A DNA stretch of 64,000 nucleotides. Origin: Solimonas sp041659605 (GTDB taxonomy: Bacteria > Pseudomonadota > Gammaproteobacteria > Nevskiales > Nevskiaceae). The notes under the pieces are model-generated. The model ran no database searches, was not told the origin of the DNA, and saw only the letters and a program-made list of their open reading frames with translations. Positions within the stretch are counted from its first letter, which is position 1. Every line of letters begins with the position of its first letter. Positions 1 to 14,078 of this stretch are shown here, piece after piece. The translations under genes were made by a program, and so were the position numbers. The stretch is from NCBI GenBank assembly GCA_041659605.1, contig JBAZXW010000001.1, positions 186,001 to 250,000 of the forward strand. Reading direction: 5' to 3'.

Positions 1-263
1 GCGGTGAGGAAAATCACGGGAATCCGGCGCGTGCGTTCGTTCTGCTTCAGGCGACGGCAGACGTCGTATCCACTCATCCCCGGCATCATGACGTCGAGCA
101 GGATCAGCTCGGGTTGGCGTTCCGCCGCCGCAAGTTGAAGTGCGGTTGCGCCGTCGAGCGCGATCAGCGCCTTGTAGTGCTCACGCAAGATGCGGCTGGC
201 CACTTCGAGGTTCTGCGGCGTGTCGTCGACGATCAACACCACCGGCTTGTCCTGCAGGCTCAT
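1..263 (-). CDS. Response regulator, receiver domain (partial, C-terminus outside window)
   Basis: The first 87 codons of a response regulator are visible; the gene runs off the left edge. The receiver domain starts almost at once, with the acidic pair D13-D14 and the phosphoacceptor D57 in an LLDVMMPG context, so a phospho-Asp switch is expected. The ATG overlaps the stop codon of the upstream hybrid kinase gene (ATGA), which implies translational coupling and makes that kinase the likely phosphodonor. The output domain cannot be seen; similar regulators carry GGDEF, HD-GYP or kinase domains, so the response is unknown. Confidence 0.9.
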   Translation of the reverse strand, partial: MSLQDKPVVLIVDDTPQNLEVASRILREHYKALIALDGATALQLAAAERQPELILLDVMMPGMSGYDVCRRLKQNERTRRIPVIFLT

Positions 264-3100
264 GTCAGGACTCCCAGAGCATCGCGCAGCCGTCCGAGTT
301 CCGCGCGCGCATCGGCGAAGCGGTAGCTCCGCACCAGCCGCATGAATCCGTCGACCGGCAGCGGATCGCCGACGTCGCGCCGGAGCAGCTGCACCAGCTG
401 CTCGGCGCAATCGGTGGCCTCGGAGTCGTGAGCGGCAAGTTGCGCATCGAGTTGACGCAGCAGCTCGTCGACGGTGCCCTCCGGATCGGGGCGCCCATCT
501 TCCACGACGCGTGCAGGCGCCAGCAGCGATTCCGCGTCACGCCCGAGCGCCGCGCCCAGCGAACGTGCGAATTCGACGATGTTGACCGGCTTGGCGAGGT
601 AGTCGTTCATTCCCGACCGCATACAGCGCTCGCGATCGCCAGGCATGGCGCTCGCGGTCATCGCGATGATCGGCATGGCGTGGCCGCGAACGCGCATCTC
701 CTGCGCCGCGCTGATGCCGTCGAGCAGCGGCATCTGCAGGTCCATGAACACGACGTCGAAGCGCGCTGTCTCGGCCAAGGCCAGGGCCTGCAAACCGTCA
801 CGCGCCACGCTGACTTCGGCGCCGGCCTCCTCGAGCAGTTCCCGCGCGAGCTGTTCGTTGAGGACGTTGTCCTCGACGATCAGCACGCGAATACCGGCCA
901 GCGTGCCCTCGCGCAGCCCCAGCGCTGCCGACTGGCCGAGCGGCTCGTCGCCCACGACCGCCCCGTCGGGTGCACGCTCCAGCCGCACGCGCACCCGGAA
1001 CGTCGTGCCGTGTCCCGGACTGCTCTCGCAGGCAATGTCGCCGTGCATCGCCTCGACCAGCTGGCGGGTGATCGCGAGGCCCAGGCCGGTGCCGCCGAAG
1101 CGCCGCGTGGTCGACGCATCCGCCTGGCTGAACGAGTGGAACAGGTGAGCCTGCTCGGCCTGCGTCATGCCGACGCCGGTGTCCGCGACCATGCACTCCA
1201 GCCAGCAATGCGCATCGTCAGCGTCCGCAGACGCCCACTCGCGCAACGACACCAGCACCCGTCCGCGCTCGGTGAACTTGATCGCGTTCCCGGCCAGGTT
1301 GAGCAGGATCTGGCCGAGCCGCAGCGAATCGCCGACGACGCAGGCGGGTGCGGTCGGCGACAGGCGGCACTCGAAGTCCAGCCCTTTTTCAGTGGCCCGG
1401 ACCGCCAGGATCGTGCGCAGTTGCGCGAGCACGGACTCCGGCTCGAATCGTGCGCGCTCCAGCACCAGCTTGCCCGCCTCGATTTTCGAGAAATCCAGGA
1501 TGTCGTTGATGATGCGCAACAGGGATCGCGCCGACGTGTCGATCTTGTGCAGGTAGTCGATCTGGCGGACGTCGCGCTCGCGGCGCAGGGCCAGATGCGT
1601 CAAGCCGATGATCGCGTTCATCGGCGTGCGGATCTCGTGGCTCATGTTGGCGAGAAATTCACTCTTGGCCCGGTTCGCCGTCTCGGCCAGTTCCTTGGCC
1701 GCCGCGAGCTCGGCTTCGAGGCGTTTGCGCTCGGTGACGTCGACGCCGTAAGCATTCCAGACGGCAAGAACTTCGCGATCCGCGCCCGATTTCGGGATCG
1801 CTTCGATGTGAATCCAGCGCGGGCCGCTTGGGCCAAGCACACGGAATTCGAGCACCGCCGGGGTCAACTCGGCCGCCGATCGCGTCAGCTCCTCGAGCGC
1901 CGCCTCCCGGTCCTCCTCGCAGACCGCCTCCAGAATCTTCACGTAAGGAATGCGCGGCTGGTCGTGGTCGATGCCCAGCAGTCGGTAATAGCCCTGGTGA
2001 TTGAACCGGAGATCGACCGTGCCGTCCGCATACAGGCACGACTGGTAAACCACGCCCGGCAGGTTCTGCGCAAGCTCGACGATGTGCGCGCGAGTCCGTT
2101 GCAGGTCGTTTTCGAGCAGCTTGCGTTCCGAGACATCGATCGCATAGCCGTTCCAGATGATGTCACCGTCGTCGCCGGCTCTCGGAACCGCGGCCAGATG
2201 TATCCAGTGCACGCTCCCGTCCGGCCAGGTCAGGTGAATGTCGCGCGCCGCCGGTTGCAGGCTGCGCGCCGAGGCCTCGATGTCCGCCACCACCAGGGCG
2301 CGATCCTCCGGCTGCAATCGCCCCAGACCGTTGGCGATGCTCGGGGGTCCTTCGGACGGGACGTCGCCGGTGAGACGCCGCATGCCGCTGTTGACGAACA
2401 GCAGTTCGATCTGACCGTCGGCGCCGCGCCGTAACTGGAACACGCCGCCCGGAATGCCGTCGGTGACCTGCTGCAGCAGACGCTTCGCAGCGCGGATTTC
2501 GTCCTGCACGTGCTTGAGCTGACTGATCCGCGTGCTGAATCCGTTCCAGACGATTCTTCCATCCGGTCGTGCCGACGGCTCTGCCGAGCCCCGGATCCAC
2601 TCGATCTCCCCGGACCGATCCCGCACCCGATACTCGACCACATAGGGCTGCATCGAATGGGCGGATTTCTCGATGGCCGTCAGGACCAGGCCGCGATCCT
2701 CCTCGACGACGCTGGTCAGAACCTGGCCGTAGTCGCGCAGCGCGTCCTCGCGCCTGACGCCGGTCAGCGCCTCGACACCGCTGCTGACGAAGTTGGTCCG
2801 CAGGACGCCGTCGGCACTGCGCTCGAACTGAAAGACCACGCTGCCGGGTATACCGTCGGTCACCTCGCGCAGCAAGCGCTCGGCGGCGACGATCTGCGCC
2901 TCGCTCGCGCGCCTGCGCCTGACCTCGCGGCGCAGGACGAACACCCAGAACAGCATCAGCGCGGCGATGGCCACGCCGCCGATCCAGACGTCTGCGTCGA
3001 AATCGACGGCCATCCTCGCTTCCGCAACCGCGGGTGCGGCCGCCCACAGCGCCGCGCCCGTCCCGCAGATCATCCGACGACCGGCACCTCGAGTGCGCAT
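260..3100 (-). CDS. Hybrid sensor histidine kinase with PAS repeats and receiver domain
   Basis: A 946-residue inner-membrane sensor. In order: a signal-like N-terminus (1-27), one membrane segment (about 38-56), three consecutive PAS-type modules (about 60-450; each ends in a WNG/WNA-type motif), a HisKA domain with phospho-acceptor H488 in NMSHEIRTPMN, an HATPase domain with DTGVGMT and GGTGLGLAI, and a receiver domain with D787 in VFMDLQMP. The last 90 residues lack a recognisable Hpt histidine. The start at 3100 was preferred to an upstream in-frame ATG at 3181 because GGAGG lies just before it. It is coupled to the following response regulator. The three PAS repeats suggest redox, light or small-ligand sensing; the signal is unknown. 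Confidence 0.93.
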   Translation of the reverse strand: MRTRGAGRRMICGTGAALWAAAPAVAEARMAVDFDADVWIGGVAIAALMLFWVFVLRREVRRRRASEAQIVAAERLLREVTDGIPGSVVFQFERSADGVLRTNFVSSGVEALTGVRREDALRDYGQVLTSVVEEDRGLVLTAIEKSAHSMQPYVVEYRVRDRSGEIEWIRGSAEPSARPDGRIVWNGFSTRISQLKHVQDEIRAAKRLLQQVTDGIPGGVFQLRRGADGQIELLFVNSGMRRLTGDVPSEGPPSIANGLGRLQPEDRALVVADIEASARSLQPAARDIHLTWPDGSVHWIHLAAVPRAGDDGDIIWNGYAIDVSERKLLENDLQRTRAHIVELAQNLPGVVYQSCLYADGTVDLRFNHQGYYRLLGIDHDQPRIPYVKILEAVCEEDREAALEELTRSAAELTPAVLEFRVLGPSGPRWIHIEAIPKSGADREVLAVWNAYGVDVTERKRLEAELAAAKELAETANRAKSEFLANMSHEIRTPMNAIIGLTHLALRRERDVRQIDYLHKIDTSARSLLRIINDILDFSKIEAGKLVLERARFEPESVLAQLRTILAVRATEKGLDFECRLSPTAPACVVGDSLRLGQILLNLAGNAIKFTERGRVLVSLREWASADADDAHCWLECMVADTGVGMTQAEQAHLFHSFSQADASTTRRFGGTGLGLAITRQLVEAMHGDIACESSPGHGTTFRVRVRLERAPDGAVVGDEPLGQSAALGLREGTLAGIRVLIVEDNVLNEQLARELLEEAGAEVSVARDGLQALALAETARFDVVFMDLQMPLLDGISAAQEMRVRGHAMPIIAMTASAMPGDRERCMRSGMNDYLAKPVNIVEFARSLGAALGRDAESLLAPARVVEDGRPDPEGTVDELLRQLDAQLAAHDSEATDCAEQLVQLLRRDVGDPLPVDGFMRLVRSYRFADARAELGRLRDALGVLT

Positions 3101-3213
3101 CGACGATTCCCCCTCCGTGGGCCCCGGATCGACCTTAGTCCAAAGCCCGCTCTTGCTCAATGTCGGCGCACACTGGCGCATACTGAAAGGCCGAAGCGGC
3201 GGCCGGATTCCGC

Positions 3214-3240
3214 TATAATTTCGCGCCTTTTTTCAGGCGC
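3214..3240 (+). promoter_or_regulatory. acnA -10 element and 5' leader hairpin
   Basis: A perfect TATAAT occupies 3214-3219, about 85 bases before the acnA start; no good -35 hexamer is seen, so the promoter may depend on an activator. Immediately downstream, at 3223-3240, GCGCC and GGCGC flank a T-rich loop and can form a short hairpin at the 5' end of the transcript. The hairpin does not resemble an iron-responsive element. Confidence 0.5.
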
Positions 3241-3302
3241 CGTTCGCCGGCGCTGCCGCTGACCTCAGCCTTCCAGGGCCCATCATTTCGGAGCATCTCG
3301 CC

Positions 3303-5966
<2,664 letters not shown>

Positions 5967-5978
5967 GCCTGAACCCAG

Positions 5979-6010
5979 ACAAGGCCCGCATCCGCGGGCC
6001 TTGTCCTTTG
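5979..6010 (+). terminator. Rho-independent terminator after acnA
   Basis: An 11-bp perfect stem, ACAAGGCCCGC (5979-5989) paired with GCGGGCCTTGT (5994-6004) around a 4-base loop, is followed by the modest pyrimidine tract CCTTTG. It lies 12 bases after the acnA stop and only 20 bases before the GTG of rluF. Confidence 0.8.
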
Positions 6011-6023
6011 TGCGCCAGAACCC

Positions 6024-6773
6024 GTGCGACTGAACAAGTTCATCAGCGAAACCGGCATCTGCTCACGGCGCGAAGCCGACAGCTGGATCGAGCAGGGCCG
6101 CGTGACCGTCAACGGACAGACTGCAGCGCTCGGCACGCAGGTCGAAACCGGCGACGACGTACGCGTCGACGGCAAGCCGGTCGGACAGAGCAAGAAAAAC
6201 GTCTACATCGCCCTGAACAAGCCGGTCGGCATCACCTGCACGACCGAGCGTCACATCGCCGGCAACATCGTCGACTTCGTCGGCCACACGGAACGCATCT
6301 TTCCGATCGGCCGCCTCGACAAGGACTCCGAGGGCCTGATCCTGCTGACCAACGACGGCGACATCGTCAACGACATCCTGCGCGCCGAGCACGACCACGA
6401 AAAGGAATACATCGTCACCGTCGACCGGCCGCTGACGCCGGAATTCCTCAAGGGCATGGGCGGCGGCGTGCGCATCCTCGACACCGTGACCAAGCCCTGC
6501 ATCGTCACGCCGGTGGGCCGCAACAGCTTCCGCATCATCCTGACGCAGGGGCTCAACCGGCAAATCCGGCGCATGTGCGAGGTCTTCGGCTACACGGTAC
6601 GGCGCCTGCAGCGCGTGCGCATCATCAACGTGCACCTGGGCGCGCTCAAGGTCGGACAATGGCGCGACCTGACGGTGCCGGAGCTGCGCGGCCTGCTGCC
6701 GGGCCAACGCGGCACCGAGGCGGTCGCGCGCGTGCAGCGAACGGACGCCAGGTTGACCCTGCCGAAGCGCTGA
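6024..6773 (+). CDS. rluF: 23S rRNA pseudouridine synthase, RluF type
   Basis: A 249-residue enzyme expected to make pseudouridine 2604 in 23S rRNA. It opens with an S4 RNA-binding domain (about 2-60, RLNKFISETGICSRREAD) and continues with the RsuA/RluB/E/F catalytic domain; the catalytic Asp lies in PIGRLDKDSEGL, and the QGLNRQIRRMCE signature is present. The DHEKEY and LNKPVGI stretches match RluF better than RluB or RluE. The start is GTG, since no ATG fits; there is no clear ribosome-binding site, and the acnA terminator sits just upstream, so its promoter is unclear. It lacks the long basic tail of E. coli RluF. Confidence 0.88.
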   Translation: MRLNKFISETGICSRREADSWIEQGRVTVNGQTAALGTQVETGDDVRVDGKPVGQSKKNVYIALNKPVGITCTTERHIAGNIVDFVGHTERIFPIGRLDKDSEGLILLTNDGDIVNDILRAEHDHEKEYIVTVDRPLTPEFLKGMGGGVRILDTVTKPCIVTPVGRNSFRIILTQGLNRQIRRMCEVFGYTVRRLQRVRIINVHLGALKVGQWRDLTVPELRGLLPGQRGTEAVARVQRTDARLTLPKR

Positions 6774-6841
6774 CCCGGCGGGCCCGAAATTCAGCGATCG
6801 AATCCCGTACACTTGCGCCCGCCGTCAACAACCGTTCAGCC

Positions 6842-7615
6842 ATGATCACTCGCGTCGTTTTCAACCAGAAAGGCGGGGTCGGCAAGACCACCATCGTCTG
6901 CAATCTCGCGGCGATCGCCGCCTCGCGCGGCCTGCGCACCCTGGTCATCGACCTCGATACCCAGGGCAACGCCACGCAGTACTTGACCGGCAGCTCGCCG
7001 GCGAAGCCCGACCGGACCATCGGCGATTTTTTCGATACGACGCTGGGCTTTTCGCTGAGTCCGCCGCCGTTCGTGACCTACGCTGCGAACACACCGTACG
7101 AGAATCTCGACATCGTCGCCGCCGATCCGCGCCTGGATGAGCTGGTCGTCAAGCTCGAAGCGAAGCAGAAGATCTACAAGTTCCGCGACGCATTGCGCAA
7201 GCTCAAGGGCTACGACGCGGTCTTCATCGACACGCCGCCGGCGCTGAATTTCTACTCGCGCGCCGCGCTCATTGCCGCCGACCGCGTGCTGATTCCTTTT
7301 GACTGCGACGAGTTCGCGCGTCAGGCGCTGTACACGCTGCTCGACAACCTCGACGAGCTTCGCGCGGATCACAACGACGAGCTGCAGGTCGAAGGCATCG
7401 TCGTCAACCAGTTCCAGTCGCGCTCCAAGCTGCCGGCGCGCATCGTCGAGGAGCTCAAGGCCGAAGGAAAGCCAGTGCTCGATCAGGCGCTCAGCAGTTC
7501 GGTCAAGGTGCGCGAGTCGCACGAGAGCTATCGGCCGCTGATCTACCTGGACCGCGGTCACCGCGTGACCCGGGAATACGAGAGCCTGTACGACGTGCTG
7601 AGCCGAGCCGCCTGA
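6842..7615 (+). CDS. Orphan ParA-family ATPase
   Basis: A 257-residue deviant-Walker ATPase. The P-loop KGGVGKTTI lies at about 10-18, the Walker A' region is DLDTQGNATQYL, and Walker B is AVFIDTPPAL. Proteins of this class form ATP-dependent dimers on DNA or membranes and position chromosomes, plasmids or protein complexes. No ParB, parS-like repeat, flhG partner or chemotaxis gene is adjacent, and the protein lacks an N-terminal HTH, so it is neither a typical plasmid ParA nor Soj of the oriC region. The cargo is unknown. It starts 68 bases after rluF and ends 37 bases before sthA. Confidence 0.85.
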   Translation: MITRVVFNQKGGVGKTTIVCNLAAIAASRGLRTLVIDLDTQGNATQYLTGSSPAKPDRTIGDFFDTTLGFSLSPPPFVTYAANTPYENLDIVAADPRLDELVVKLEAKQKIYKFRDALRKLKGYDAVFIDTPPALNFYSRAALIAADRVLIPFDCDEFARQALYTLLDNLDELRADHNDELQVEGIVVNQFQSRSKLPARIVEELKAEGKPVLDQALSSSVKVRESHESYRPLIYLDRGHRVTREYESLYDVLSRAA

Positions 7616-7652
7616 CCGCCGCCGCCTTGACGGGACGCCGGGCGGAGACCAG

Positions 7653-9037
<1,385 letters not shown>

Positions 9038-9041
<4 letters not shown>

Positions 9042-10036
9042 ACATCCGGATCGCTGCGATCGGCCTGCTCGCATCGGCGCTCGTCGCCTGTTCGAACGAC
9101 GATGGCTCGGACTCGTCCGCGCCCGGCGTCGACGCGGCCTCGCTGTGTGTCAGTTCCAGTTGTGGCGAGCGTGAAGTGCTGCTGCAGATCCCGTCCGCCG
9201 AGAACCTGCATTTCACCGCGGACGGACGCCTGTTCGTCAGCAGCGGCACCGGCTTCTTCGAAATCGTGCGCGACACTGAAGGCACATTCCGAAACATTCC
9301 GGCCTACGAGGGCACCGCCTGTGGTTTCACGGGTATCGCCTCGAGGAACGCCCCAGAAGGCGAATATCTCTACGTCGCCTGCGGCGACGGCACGCTCTGG
9401 GGCGGAGCGATCGGCGAGCCCACAATGCTCCACCCGATCTTCCAGATCGAAGGCATGTGCATCGCCAATGGCATGACGATGGGGGCCGACGGCAATCTCT
9501 ATGTCGTCGACGAACCGCTCAACTTCTGCGTTCCCGATCCGAAGATCGTGCGCATCCGCCTGGACGGCGCCGATCCGCTGCATGTCGTCGGCCAGGAGGT
9601 CTGGGTACAGGGCAGTCCGCTCGGCCAGCTGCACCTCAATCTCGACAACGTCCTGCGCTTCCCCAACGGTCTGCAGGCCGACGGCGACCGCTTCTACGGC
9701 ACCGACGGCGGCACGATCTACGCCGTGGATCTGCAGCCCGACGGCAGCGCCGGCGAGGTACAGCCGCTGTACTTTGAAGTCGCGATCCACGACGACCTCG
9801 GCCTCGTGCCCGGCGGCATCCTCGCCACCGACTTCGGGCTCGGCCGCATCTTCCTGCTGTCGCGCGAAGGCGAGCTGCTGCAGGAAACCGATCGCGGACT
9901 CTTCAGCTTTCCGTCGTCGGTCCGCCTCGGGCGCCCGCCGATGTTCGCGGCCGACGACATCCTCGTAACCGAAACCGGCGTGCTGACCGACAACAACCTG
10001 CCGATCGACTATCTCAGCGTCTTCCGGCGACGCTGA
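9038..10036 (+). CDS. Predicted lipoprotein with SMP-30-like beta-propeller
   Basis: A 332-residue protein with a lipoprotein signal; the lipobox LVAC places the lipidated cysteine at residue 18. A Ser/Asp-rich linker follows, then repeated blades of the type NGLQADGDRFYGTDGGTIYAVD and GADGNLYVVDE, as in SMP-30/gluconolactonase-like propellers. Cysteines at about 37, 42, 95, 111, 142 and 160 could form disulfides, in keeping with a periplasmic location. No catalytic assignment is possible. It overlaps sthA by 4 bases; the link to NADPH metabolism is only positional. Confidence 0.75.
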
Positions 10037-10064
10037 GTCCGGGTCCCCATTACGTCCGTCCCGG

Positions 10065-11189
10065 TCAAGTCCCGGTCAGATCGTCGAAGAAGCGCTTGGC
10101 CTTGCCCAGCCAGGAACTGGCTTCAGGGTGATGCTTGCCGCCTTCTTCATCCAGGGTCGCGCCGAACTGGCGCAGGAGTTCCTTCTGCGGCTTGGACAGC
10201 TTGACCGGCGTCTCGACGATGACGTTGCAGTAGAGATCGCCGGCATGTGACGTGCGAACCGAACGCACGCCCCTTGCGCGCAAGCGGAACTGCTTGCCGC
10301 TCTGTGTCCCCTCGGGCACGTCGATCTCGACCTCGCCTTCAAGCGTCGGCACCTTGAGCGTGCCGCCGAGGGCGGCGGTCACGAACGAGATCGGCACGGT
10401 GCAATGCAGATCGTTGTTGTCGCGATCGAAGACCTCGTGCGGCTTGACGTTGATCTGCACGTAGAGATCGCCGCTGGCCGCGCCCTGATCGCCGGGCTCG
10501 CCCTCACCGCCCAGGCGGATGCGATCGCCGGTGTCGACGCCGGGGGGGATCTTCACCTCCAGGGTCTTCTCGCGGCGCACCTTGCCGGCACCGCGACAGC
10601 TGCGGCACGGATCGTTGATCGTCGTGCCGCGTCCGCGGCAGTGCGGGCAGGTCTGTTGCAGGACGAAGAAGCCCTGCTGCACCCGCACCTGGCCGCTGCC
10701 CTTGCAGGTCGGGCAGGCCGCCGGTTTCTTGCCGTCGGCGGTGCCGTGACCATGGCACTCACCGCAGGCGTCCCAGCTGGGAATGCGGATGCTTTCGGCG
10801 GTGCCGAAGACCGCCTGCTCCAGCGTCAACTCCATCATGTAGCGCAGATCGGCGCCGCGCCGCGGCCCGCCGCGACCACCGCCGCCGAAGATATCGGCGA
10901 AGACGTCGCCGAAGATGTCGGCGAAGCCGCCGGCGCCGCCAAAGTCCGCACCACCGCCGCCGCGCTGCAAACCCTCGTGGCCGTACTTGTCGTAGACCGC
11001 GCGCCTCTGCGCATCGGTCAGGACTTCATAGGCCTCGCTGGCTTCCTTGAACTTGTCCTCAGCGCTCTTGTCGCCCGGATTGCGATCTGGATGAAACTTC
11101 ATCGCCAACCGGCGATAGGACTTCTTCAGCTCGTCCTCGGATGCTTCCTTGGAGACGCCGAGAACTTCGTAGTAGTCGCGCTTGCTCAT
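10065..11189 (-). CDS. dnaJ: Chaperone protein DnaJ
   Basis: A 374-residue Hsp40 co-chaperone that delivers clients to DnaK and stimulates its ATPase. The J domain spans about 1-70 with HPD at 33-35. A Gly/Phe-rich region (about 75-115) is followed by four CxxCxGxG zinc-binding repeats (C142/C145, C159/C162, C181/C184, C195/C198) and the two C-terminal substrate-binding domains. It is last in the hrcA-grpE-dnaK-dnaJ order. The 88-base gap to dnaK contains a strong hairpin and a heptamer repeat abutting the start codon, so dnaJ expression is probably set separately from dnaK. Confidence 0.98.
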   Translation of the reverse strand: MSKRDYYEVLGVSKEASEDELKKSYRRLAMKFHPDRNPGDKSAEDKFKEASEAYEVLTDAQRRAVYDKYGHEGLQRGGGGADFGGAGGFADIFGDVFADIFGGGGRGGPRRGADLRYMMELTLEQAVFGTAESIRIPSWDACGECHGHGTADGKKPAACPTCKGSGQVRVQQGFFVLQQTCPHCRGRGTTINDPCRSCRGAGKVRREKTLEVKIPPGVDTGDRIRLGGEGEPGDQGAASGDLYVQINVKPHEVFDRDNNDLHCTVPISFVTAALGGTLKVPTLEGEVEIDVPEGTQSGKQFRLRARGVRSVRTSHAGDLYCNVIVETPVKLSKPQKELLRQFGATLDEEGGKHHPEASSWLGKAKRFFDDLTGT

Positions 11190-11196
11190 TCAGCAG

Positions 11197-11224
11197 TTTC
11201 CAGCTTCCAGTTTCCAGTTTCCAG
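11197..11224 (-). repeat. 4 x 7-bp tandem repeat in the dnaJ 5' leader
   Basis: Read on the coding (minus) strand, the heptamer CTGGAAA occurs four times in a row, the third unit being CTGGAAG, and ends 8 bases before the dnaJ ATG. Each unit offers a weak Shine-Dalgarno-like GGAA. Heptamer arrays can change length by slippage, which here would alter the leader but not the reading frame. Confidence 0.85.
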
Positions 11225-11231
11225 AAAAGCA

Positions 11232-11253
11232 CCAGCCGGGATAACCCGGCTGG
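11232..11253 (-). terminator. Hairpin between dnaK and dnaJ (possible attenuating terminator)
   Basis: A perfect 9-bp stem (CCAGCCGGG / CCCGGCTGG) with a 4-base loop lies between dnaK and dnaJ. On the minus strand it is followed by TGCTTTTC, a weak U-tract. It is probably a partial terminator or a 3'-end stabiliser that lowers dnaJ relative to dnaK. Confidence 0.6.
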
Positions 11254-11277
11254 ACACTCGAAACTGTCGACTGAAAG

Positions 11278-13197
<1,920 letters not shown>

Positions 13198-13272
13198 GGG
13201 GTACTCCGGGAAAATCGTTTCAGGACTGATCGTTAACTGGCGGCAGGTGCCGGATTTTCAAGGGCTGCGGAC

Positions 13273-13809
13273 TTAGCCAGGCGCCTTGGCGACGACAACC
13301 ATCGCCGGTCGCAACAGGCGCTCGTGCAGCGTGTAGCCCTTCTGCATCACGCTGAGCACGTGGTTGGGCGCGACCTCGGTTGAGGGGACCATCGTCATCG
13401 CCTGATGGAAATCGGGGTTGAACGGCTGGCCCACCGGATCGACCTGGCGCACGCCGTGTCTTTCGAGCACCGACATCAGCTGCCGGTAGGTCAGCTGCAT
13501 GCCCTCCGCGAGCGCCTTGGCCGACTCGTCGGCCGTGGTCGCGGCCTTGAGGCCCAGTTCGAGGCTGTCGCCGACCGCCAGCAGCTCGCCGAGCAGCTTC
13601 TCGGTCGCGTACTTGAGGCTGTTCTGCGCGTCGCGCTCCAGGCGCCGGCGCGTGTTCTCGAGGTCGGCCATCGCGCGCAGCTGCGCTTCGCGCGCCGCAT
13701 GCGCCTGCAGTTCCGCAGCCGCCACCTGCGCCCTGAGGGCATCCACTTCGCTGATCGGGGCGGTGTCGGGCTCGGCGTCTGGCACGCGGGTTTCCGTCTG
13801 TTCGCTCAT
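13273..13809 (-). CDS. grpE: Nucleotide exchange factor GrpE
   Basis: A 178-residue exchange factor for DnaK: an acidic N-terminus, a long coiled coil (about 25-80), then the four-helix bundle and beta-domain with the family stretches LGLKAATTADESAKALAEG, GVRQVDPVGQPFNPDFHQAM and LHERLLRPAMVVVAK. The ATG at 13809 (MSEQTETRV) was chosen because it gives the normal family length; an in-frame ATG at 13869 would add 20 residues. The predicted heat-shock start sites near 13905 and 14021 leave leaders of about 95 and 210 bases for this choice. Confidence 0.95.
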   Translation of the reverse strand: MSEQTETRVPDAEPDTAPISEVDALRAQVAAAELQAHAAREAQLRAMADLENTRRRLERDAQNSLKYATEKLLGELLAVGDSLELGLKAATTADESAKALAEGMQLTYRQLMSVLERHGVRQVDPVGQPFNPDFHQAMTMVPSTEVAPNHVLSVMQKGYTLHERLLRPAMVVVAKAPG

Positions 13810-13911
13810 GCTCTGAATGTCTGGATGGGTCACGGGCCCACCGGCTGGCCGGCGGTCGAAGGGGCGCAATGATAACGGCCAACGCCGGCGCTTGCCGGCC
13901 CGCAGTGTCCT

Positions 13912-13939
13912 TTCTGGGGATCAGGCGCCGCCTTTCAAG
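13912..13939 (-). promoter_or_regulatory. Sigma-32 (RpoH) promoter P1 for grpE-dnaK(-dnaJ)
   Basis: On the minus strand CTTGAAA (13939-13933) is followed after 13 bases by CCCCAGAA (13919-13912). This matches the E. coli RpoH consensus (CTTGAAA ... CCCCATnT) with one mismatch in the key -10 part and the same spacing as dnaK P1. The predicted start is near 13905, giving a leader of about 95 bases to grpE. Confidence 0.75.
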
Positions 13940-14027
13940 CGCCGCGCCGCAACTGCCGCCGCTCAGCTACCGCGCTTCAAGCCGGCGGACAACGCAAACG
14001 CCGGCGCTTGCCGGCCCGCAGTGTCCT

Positions 14028-14055
14028 TTCTGGGGATCAGGCGCCGCCTTTCAAG
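14028..14055 (-). promoter_or_regulatory. Sigma-32 (RpoH) promoter P2, duplicate of P1
   Basis: The same CTTGAAA-13-CCCCAGAA promoter recurs exactly 116 bases upstream, at 14055-14049 and 14035-14028, in the second tandem copy. It lies just behind the hrcA stop codon. Transcripts from it would run through P1 and have a leader of about 210 bases. Confidence 0.72.
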
Positions 14056-14078
14056 CGCCGCGCCGCAACTGCCGCCGC

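Noticed and set aside
140..2434. 764-codon plus-strand frame over the hybrid kinase
   Set aside because: Mirror of the kinase coding bias; low-complexity residues and no recognisable domain.
13933..13991. Second CTTGAA motif within each 116-bp unit
   Set aside because: The CTTGAAG at the hrcA-end portion of the unit has no CCCC-type -10 at an acceptable distance, so only one sigma-32 promoter per unit is called.
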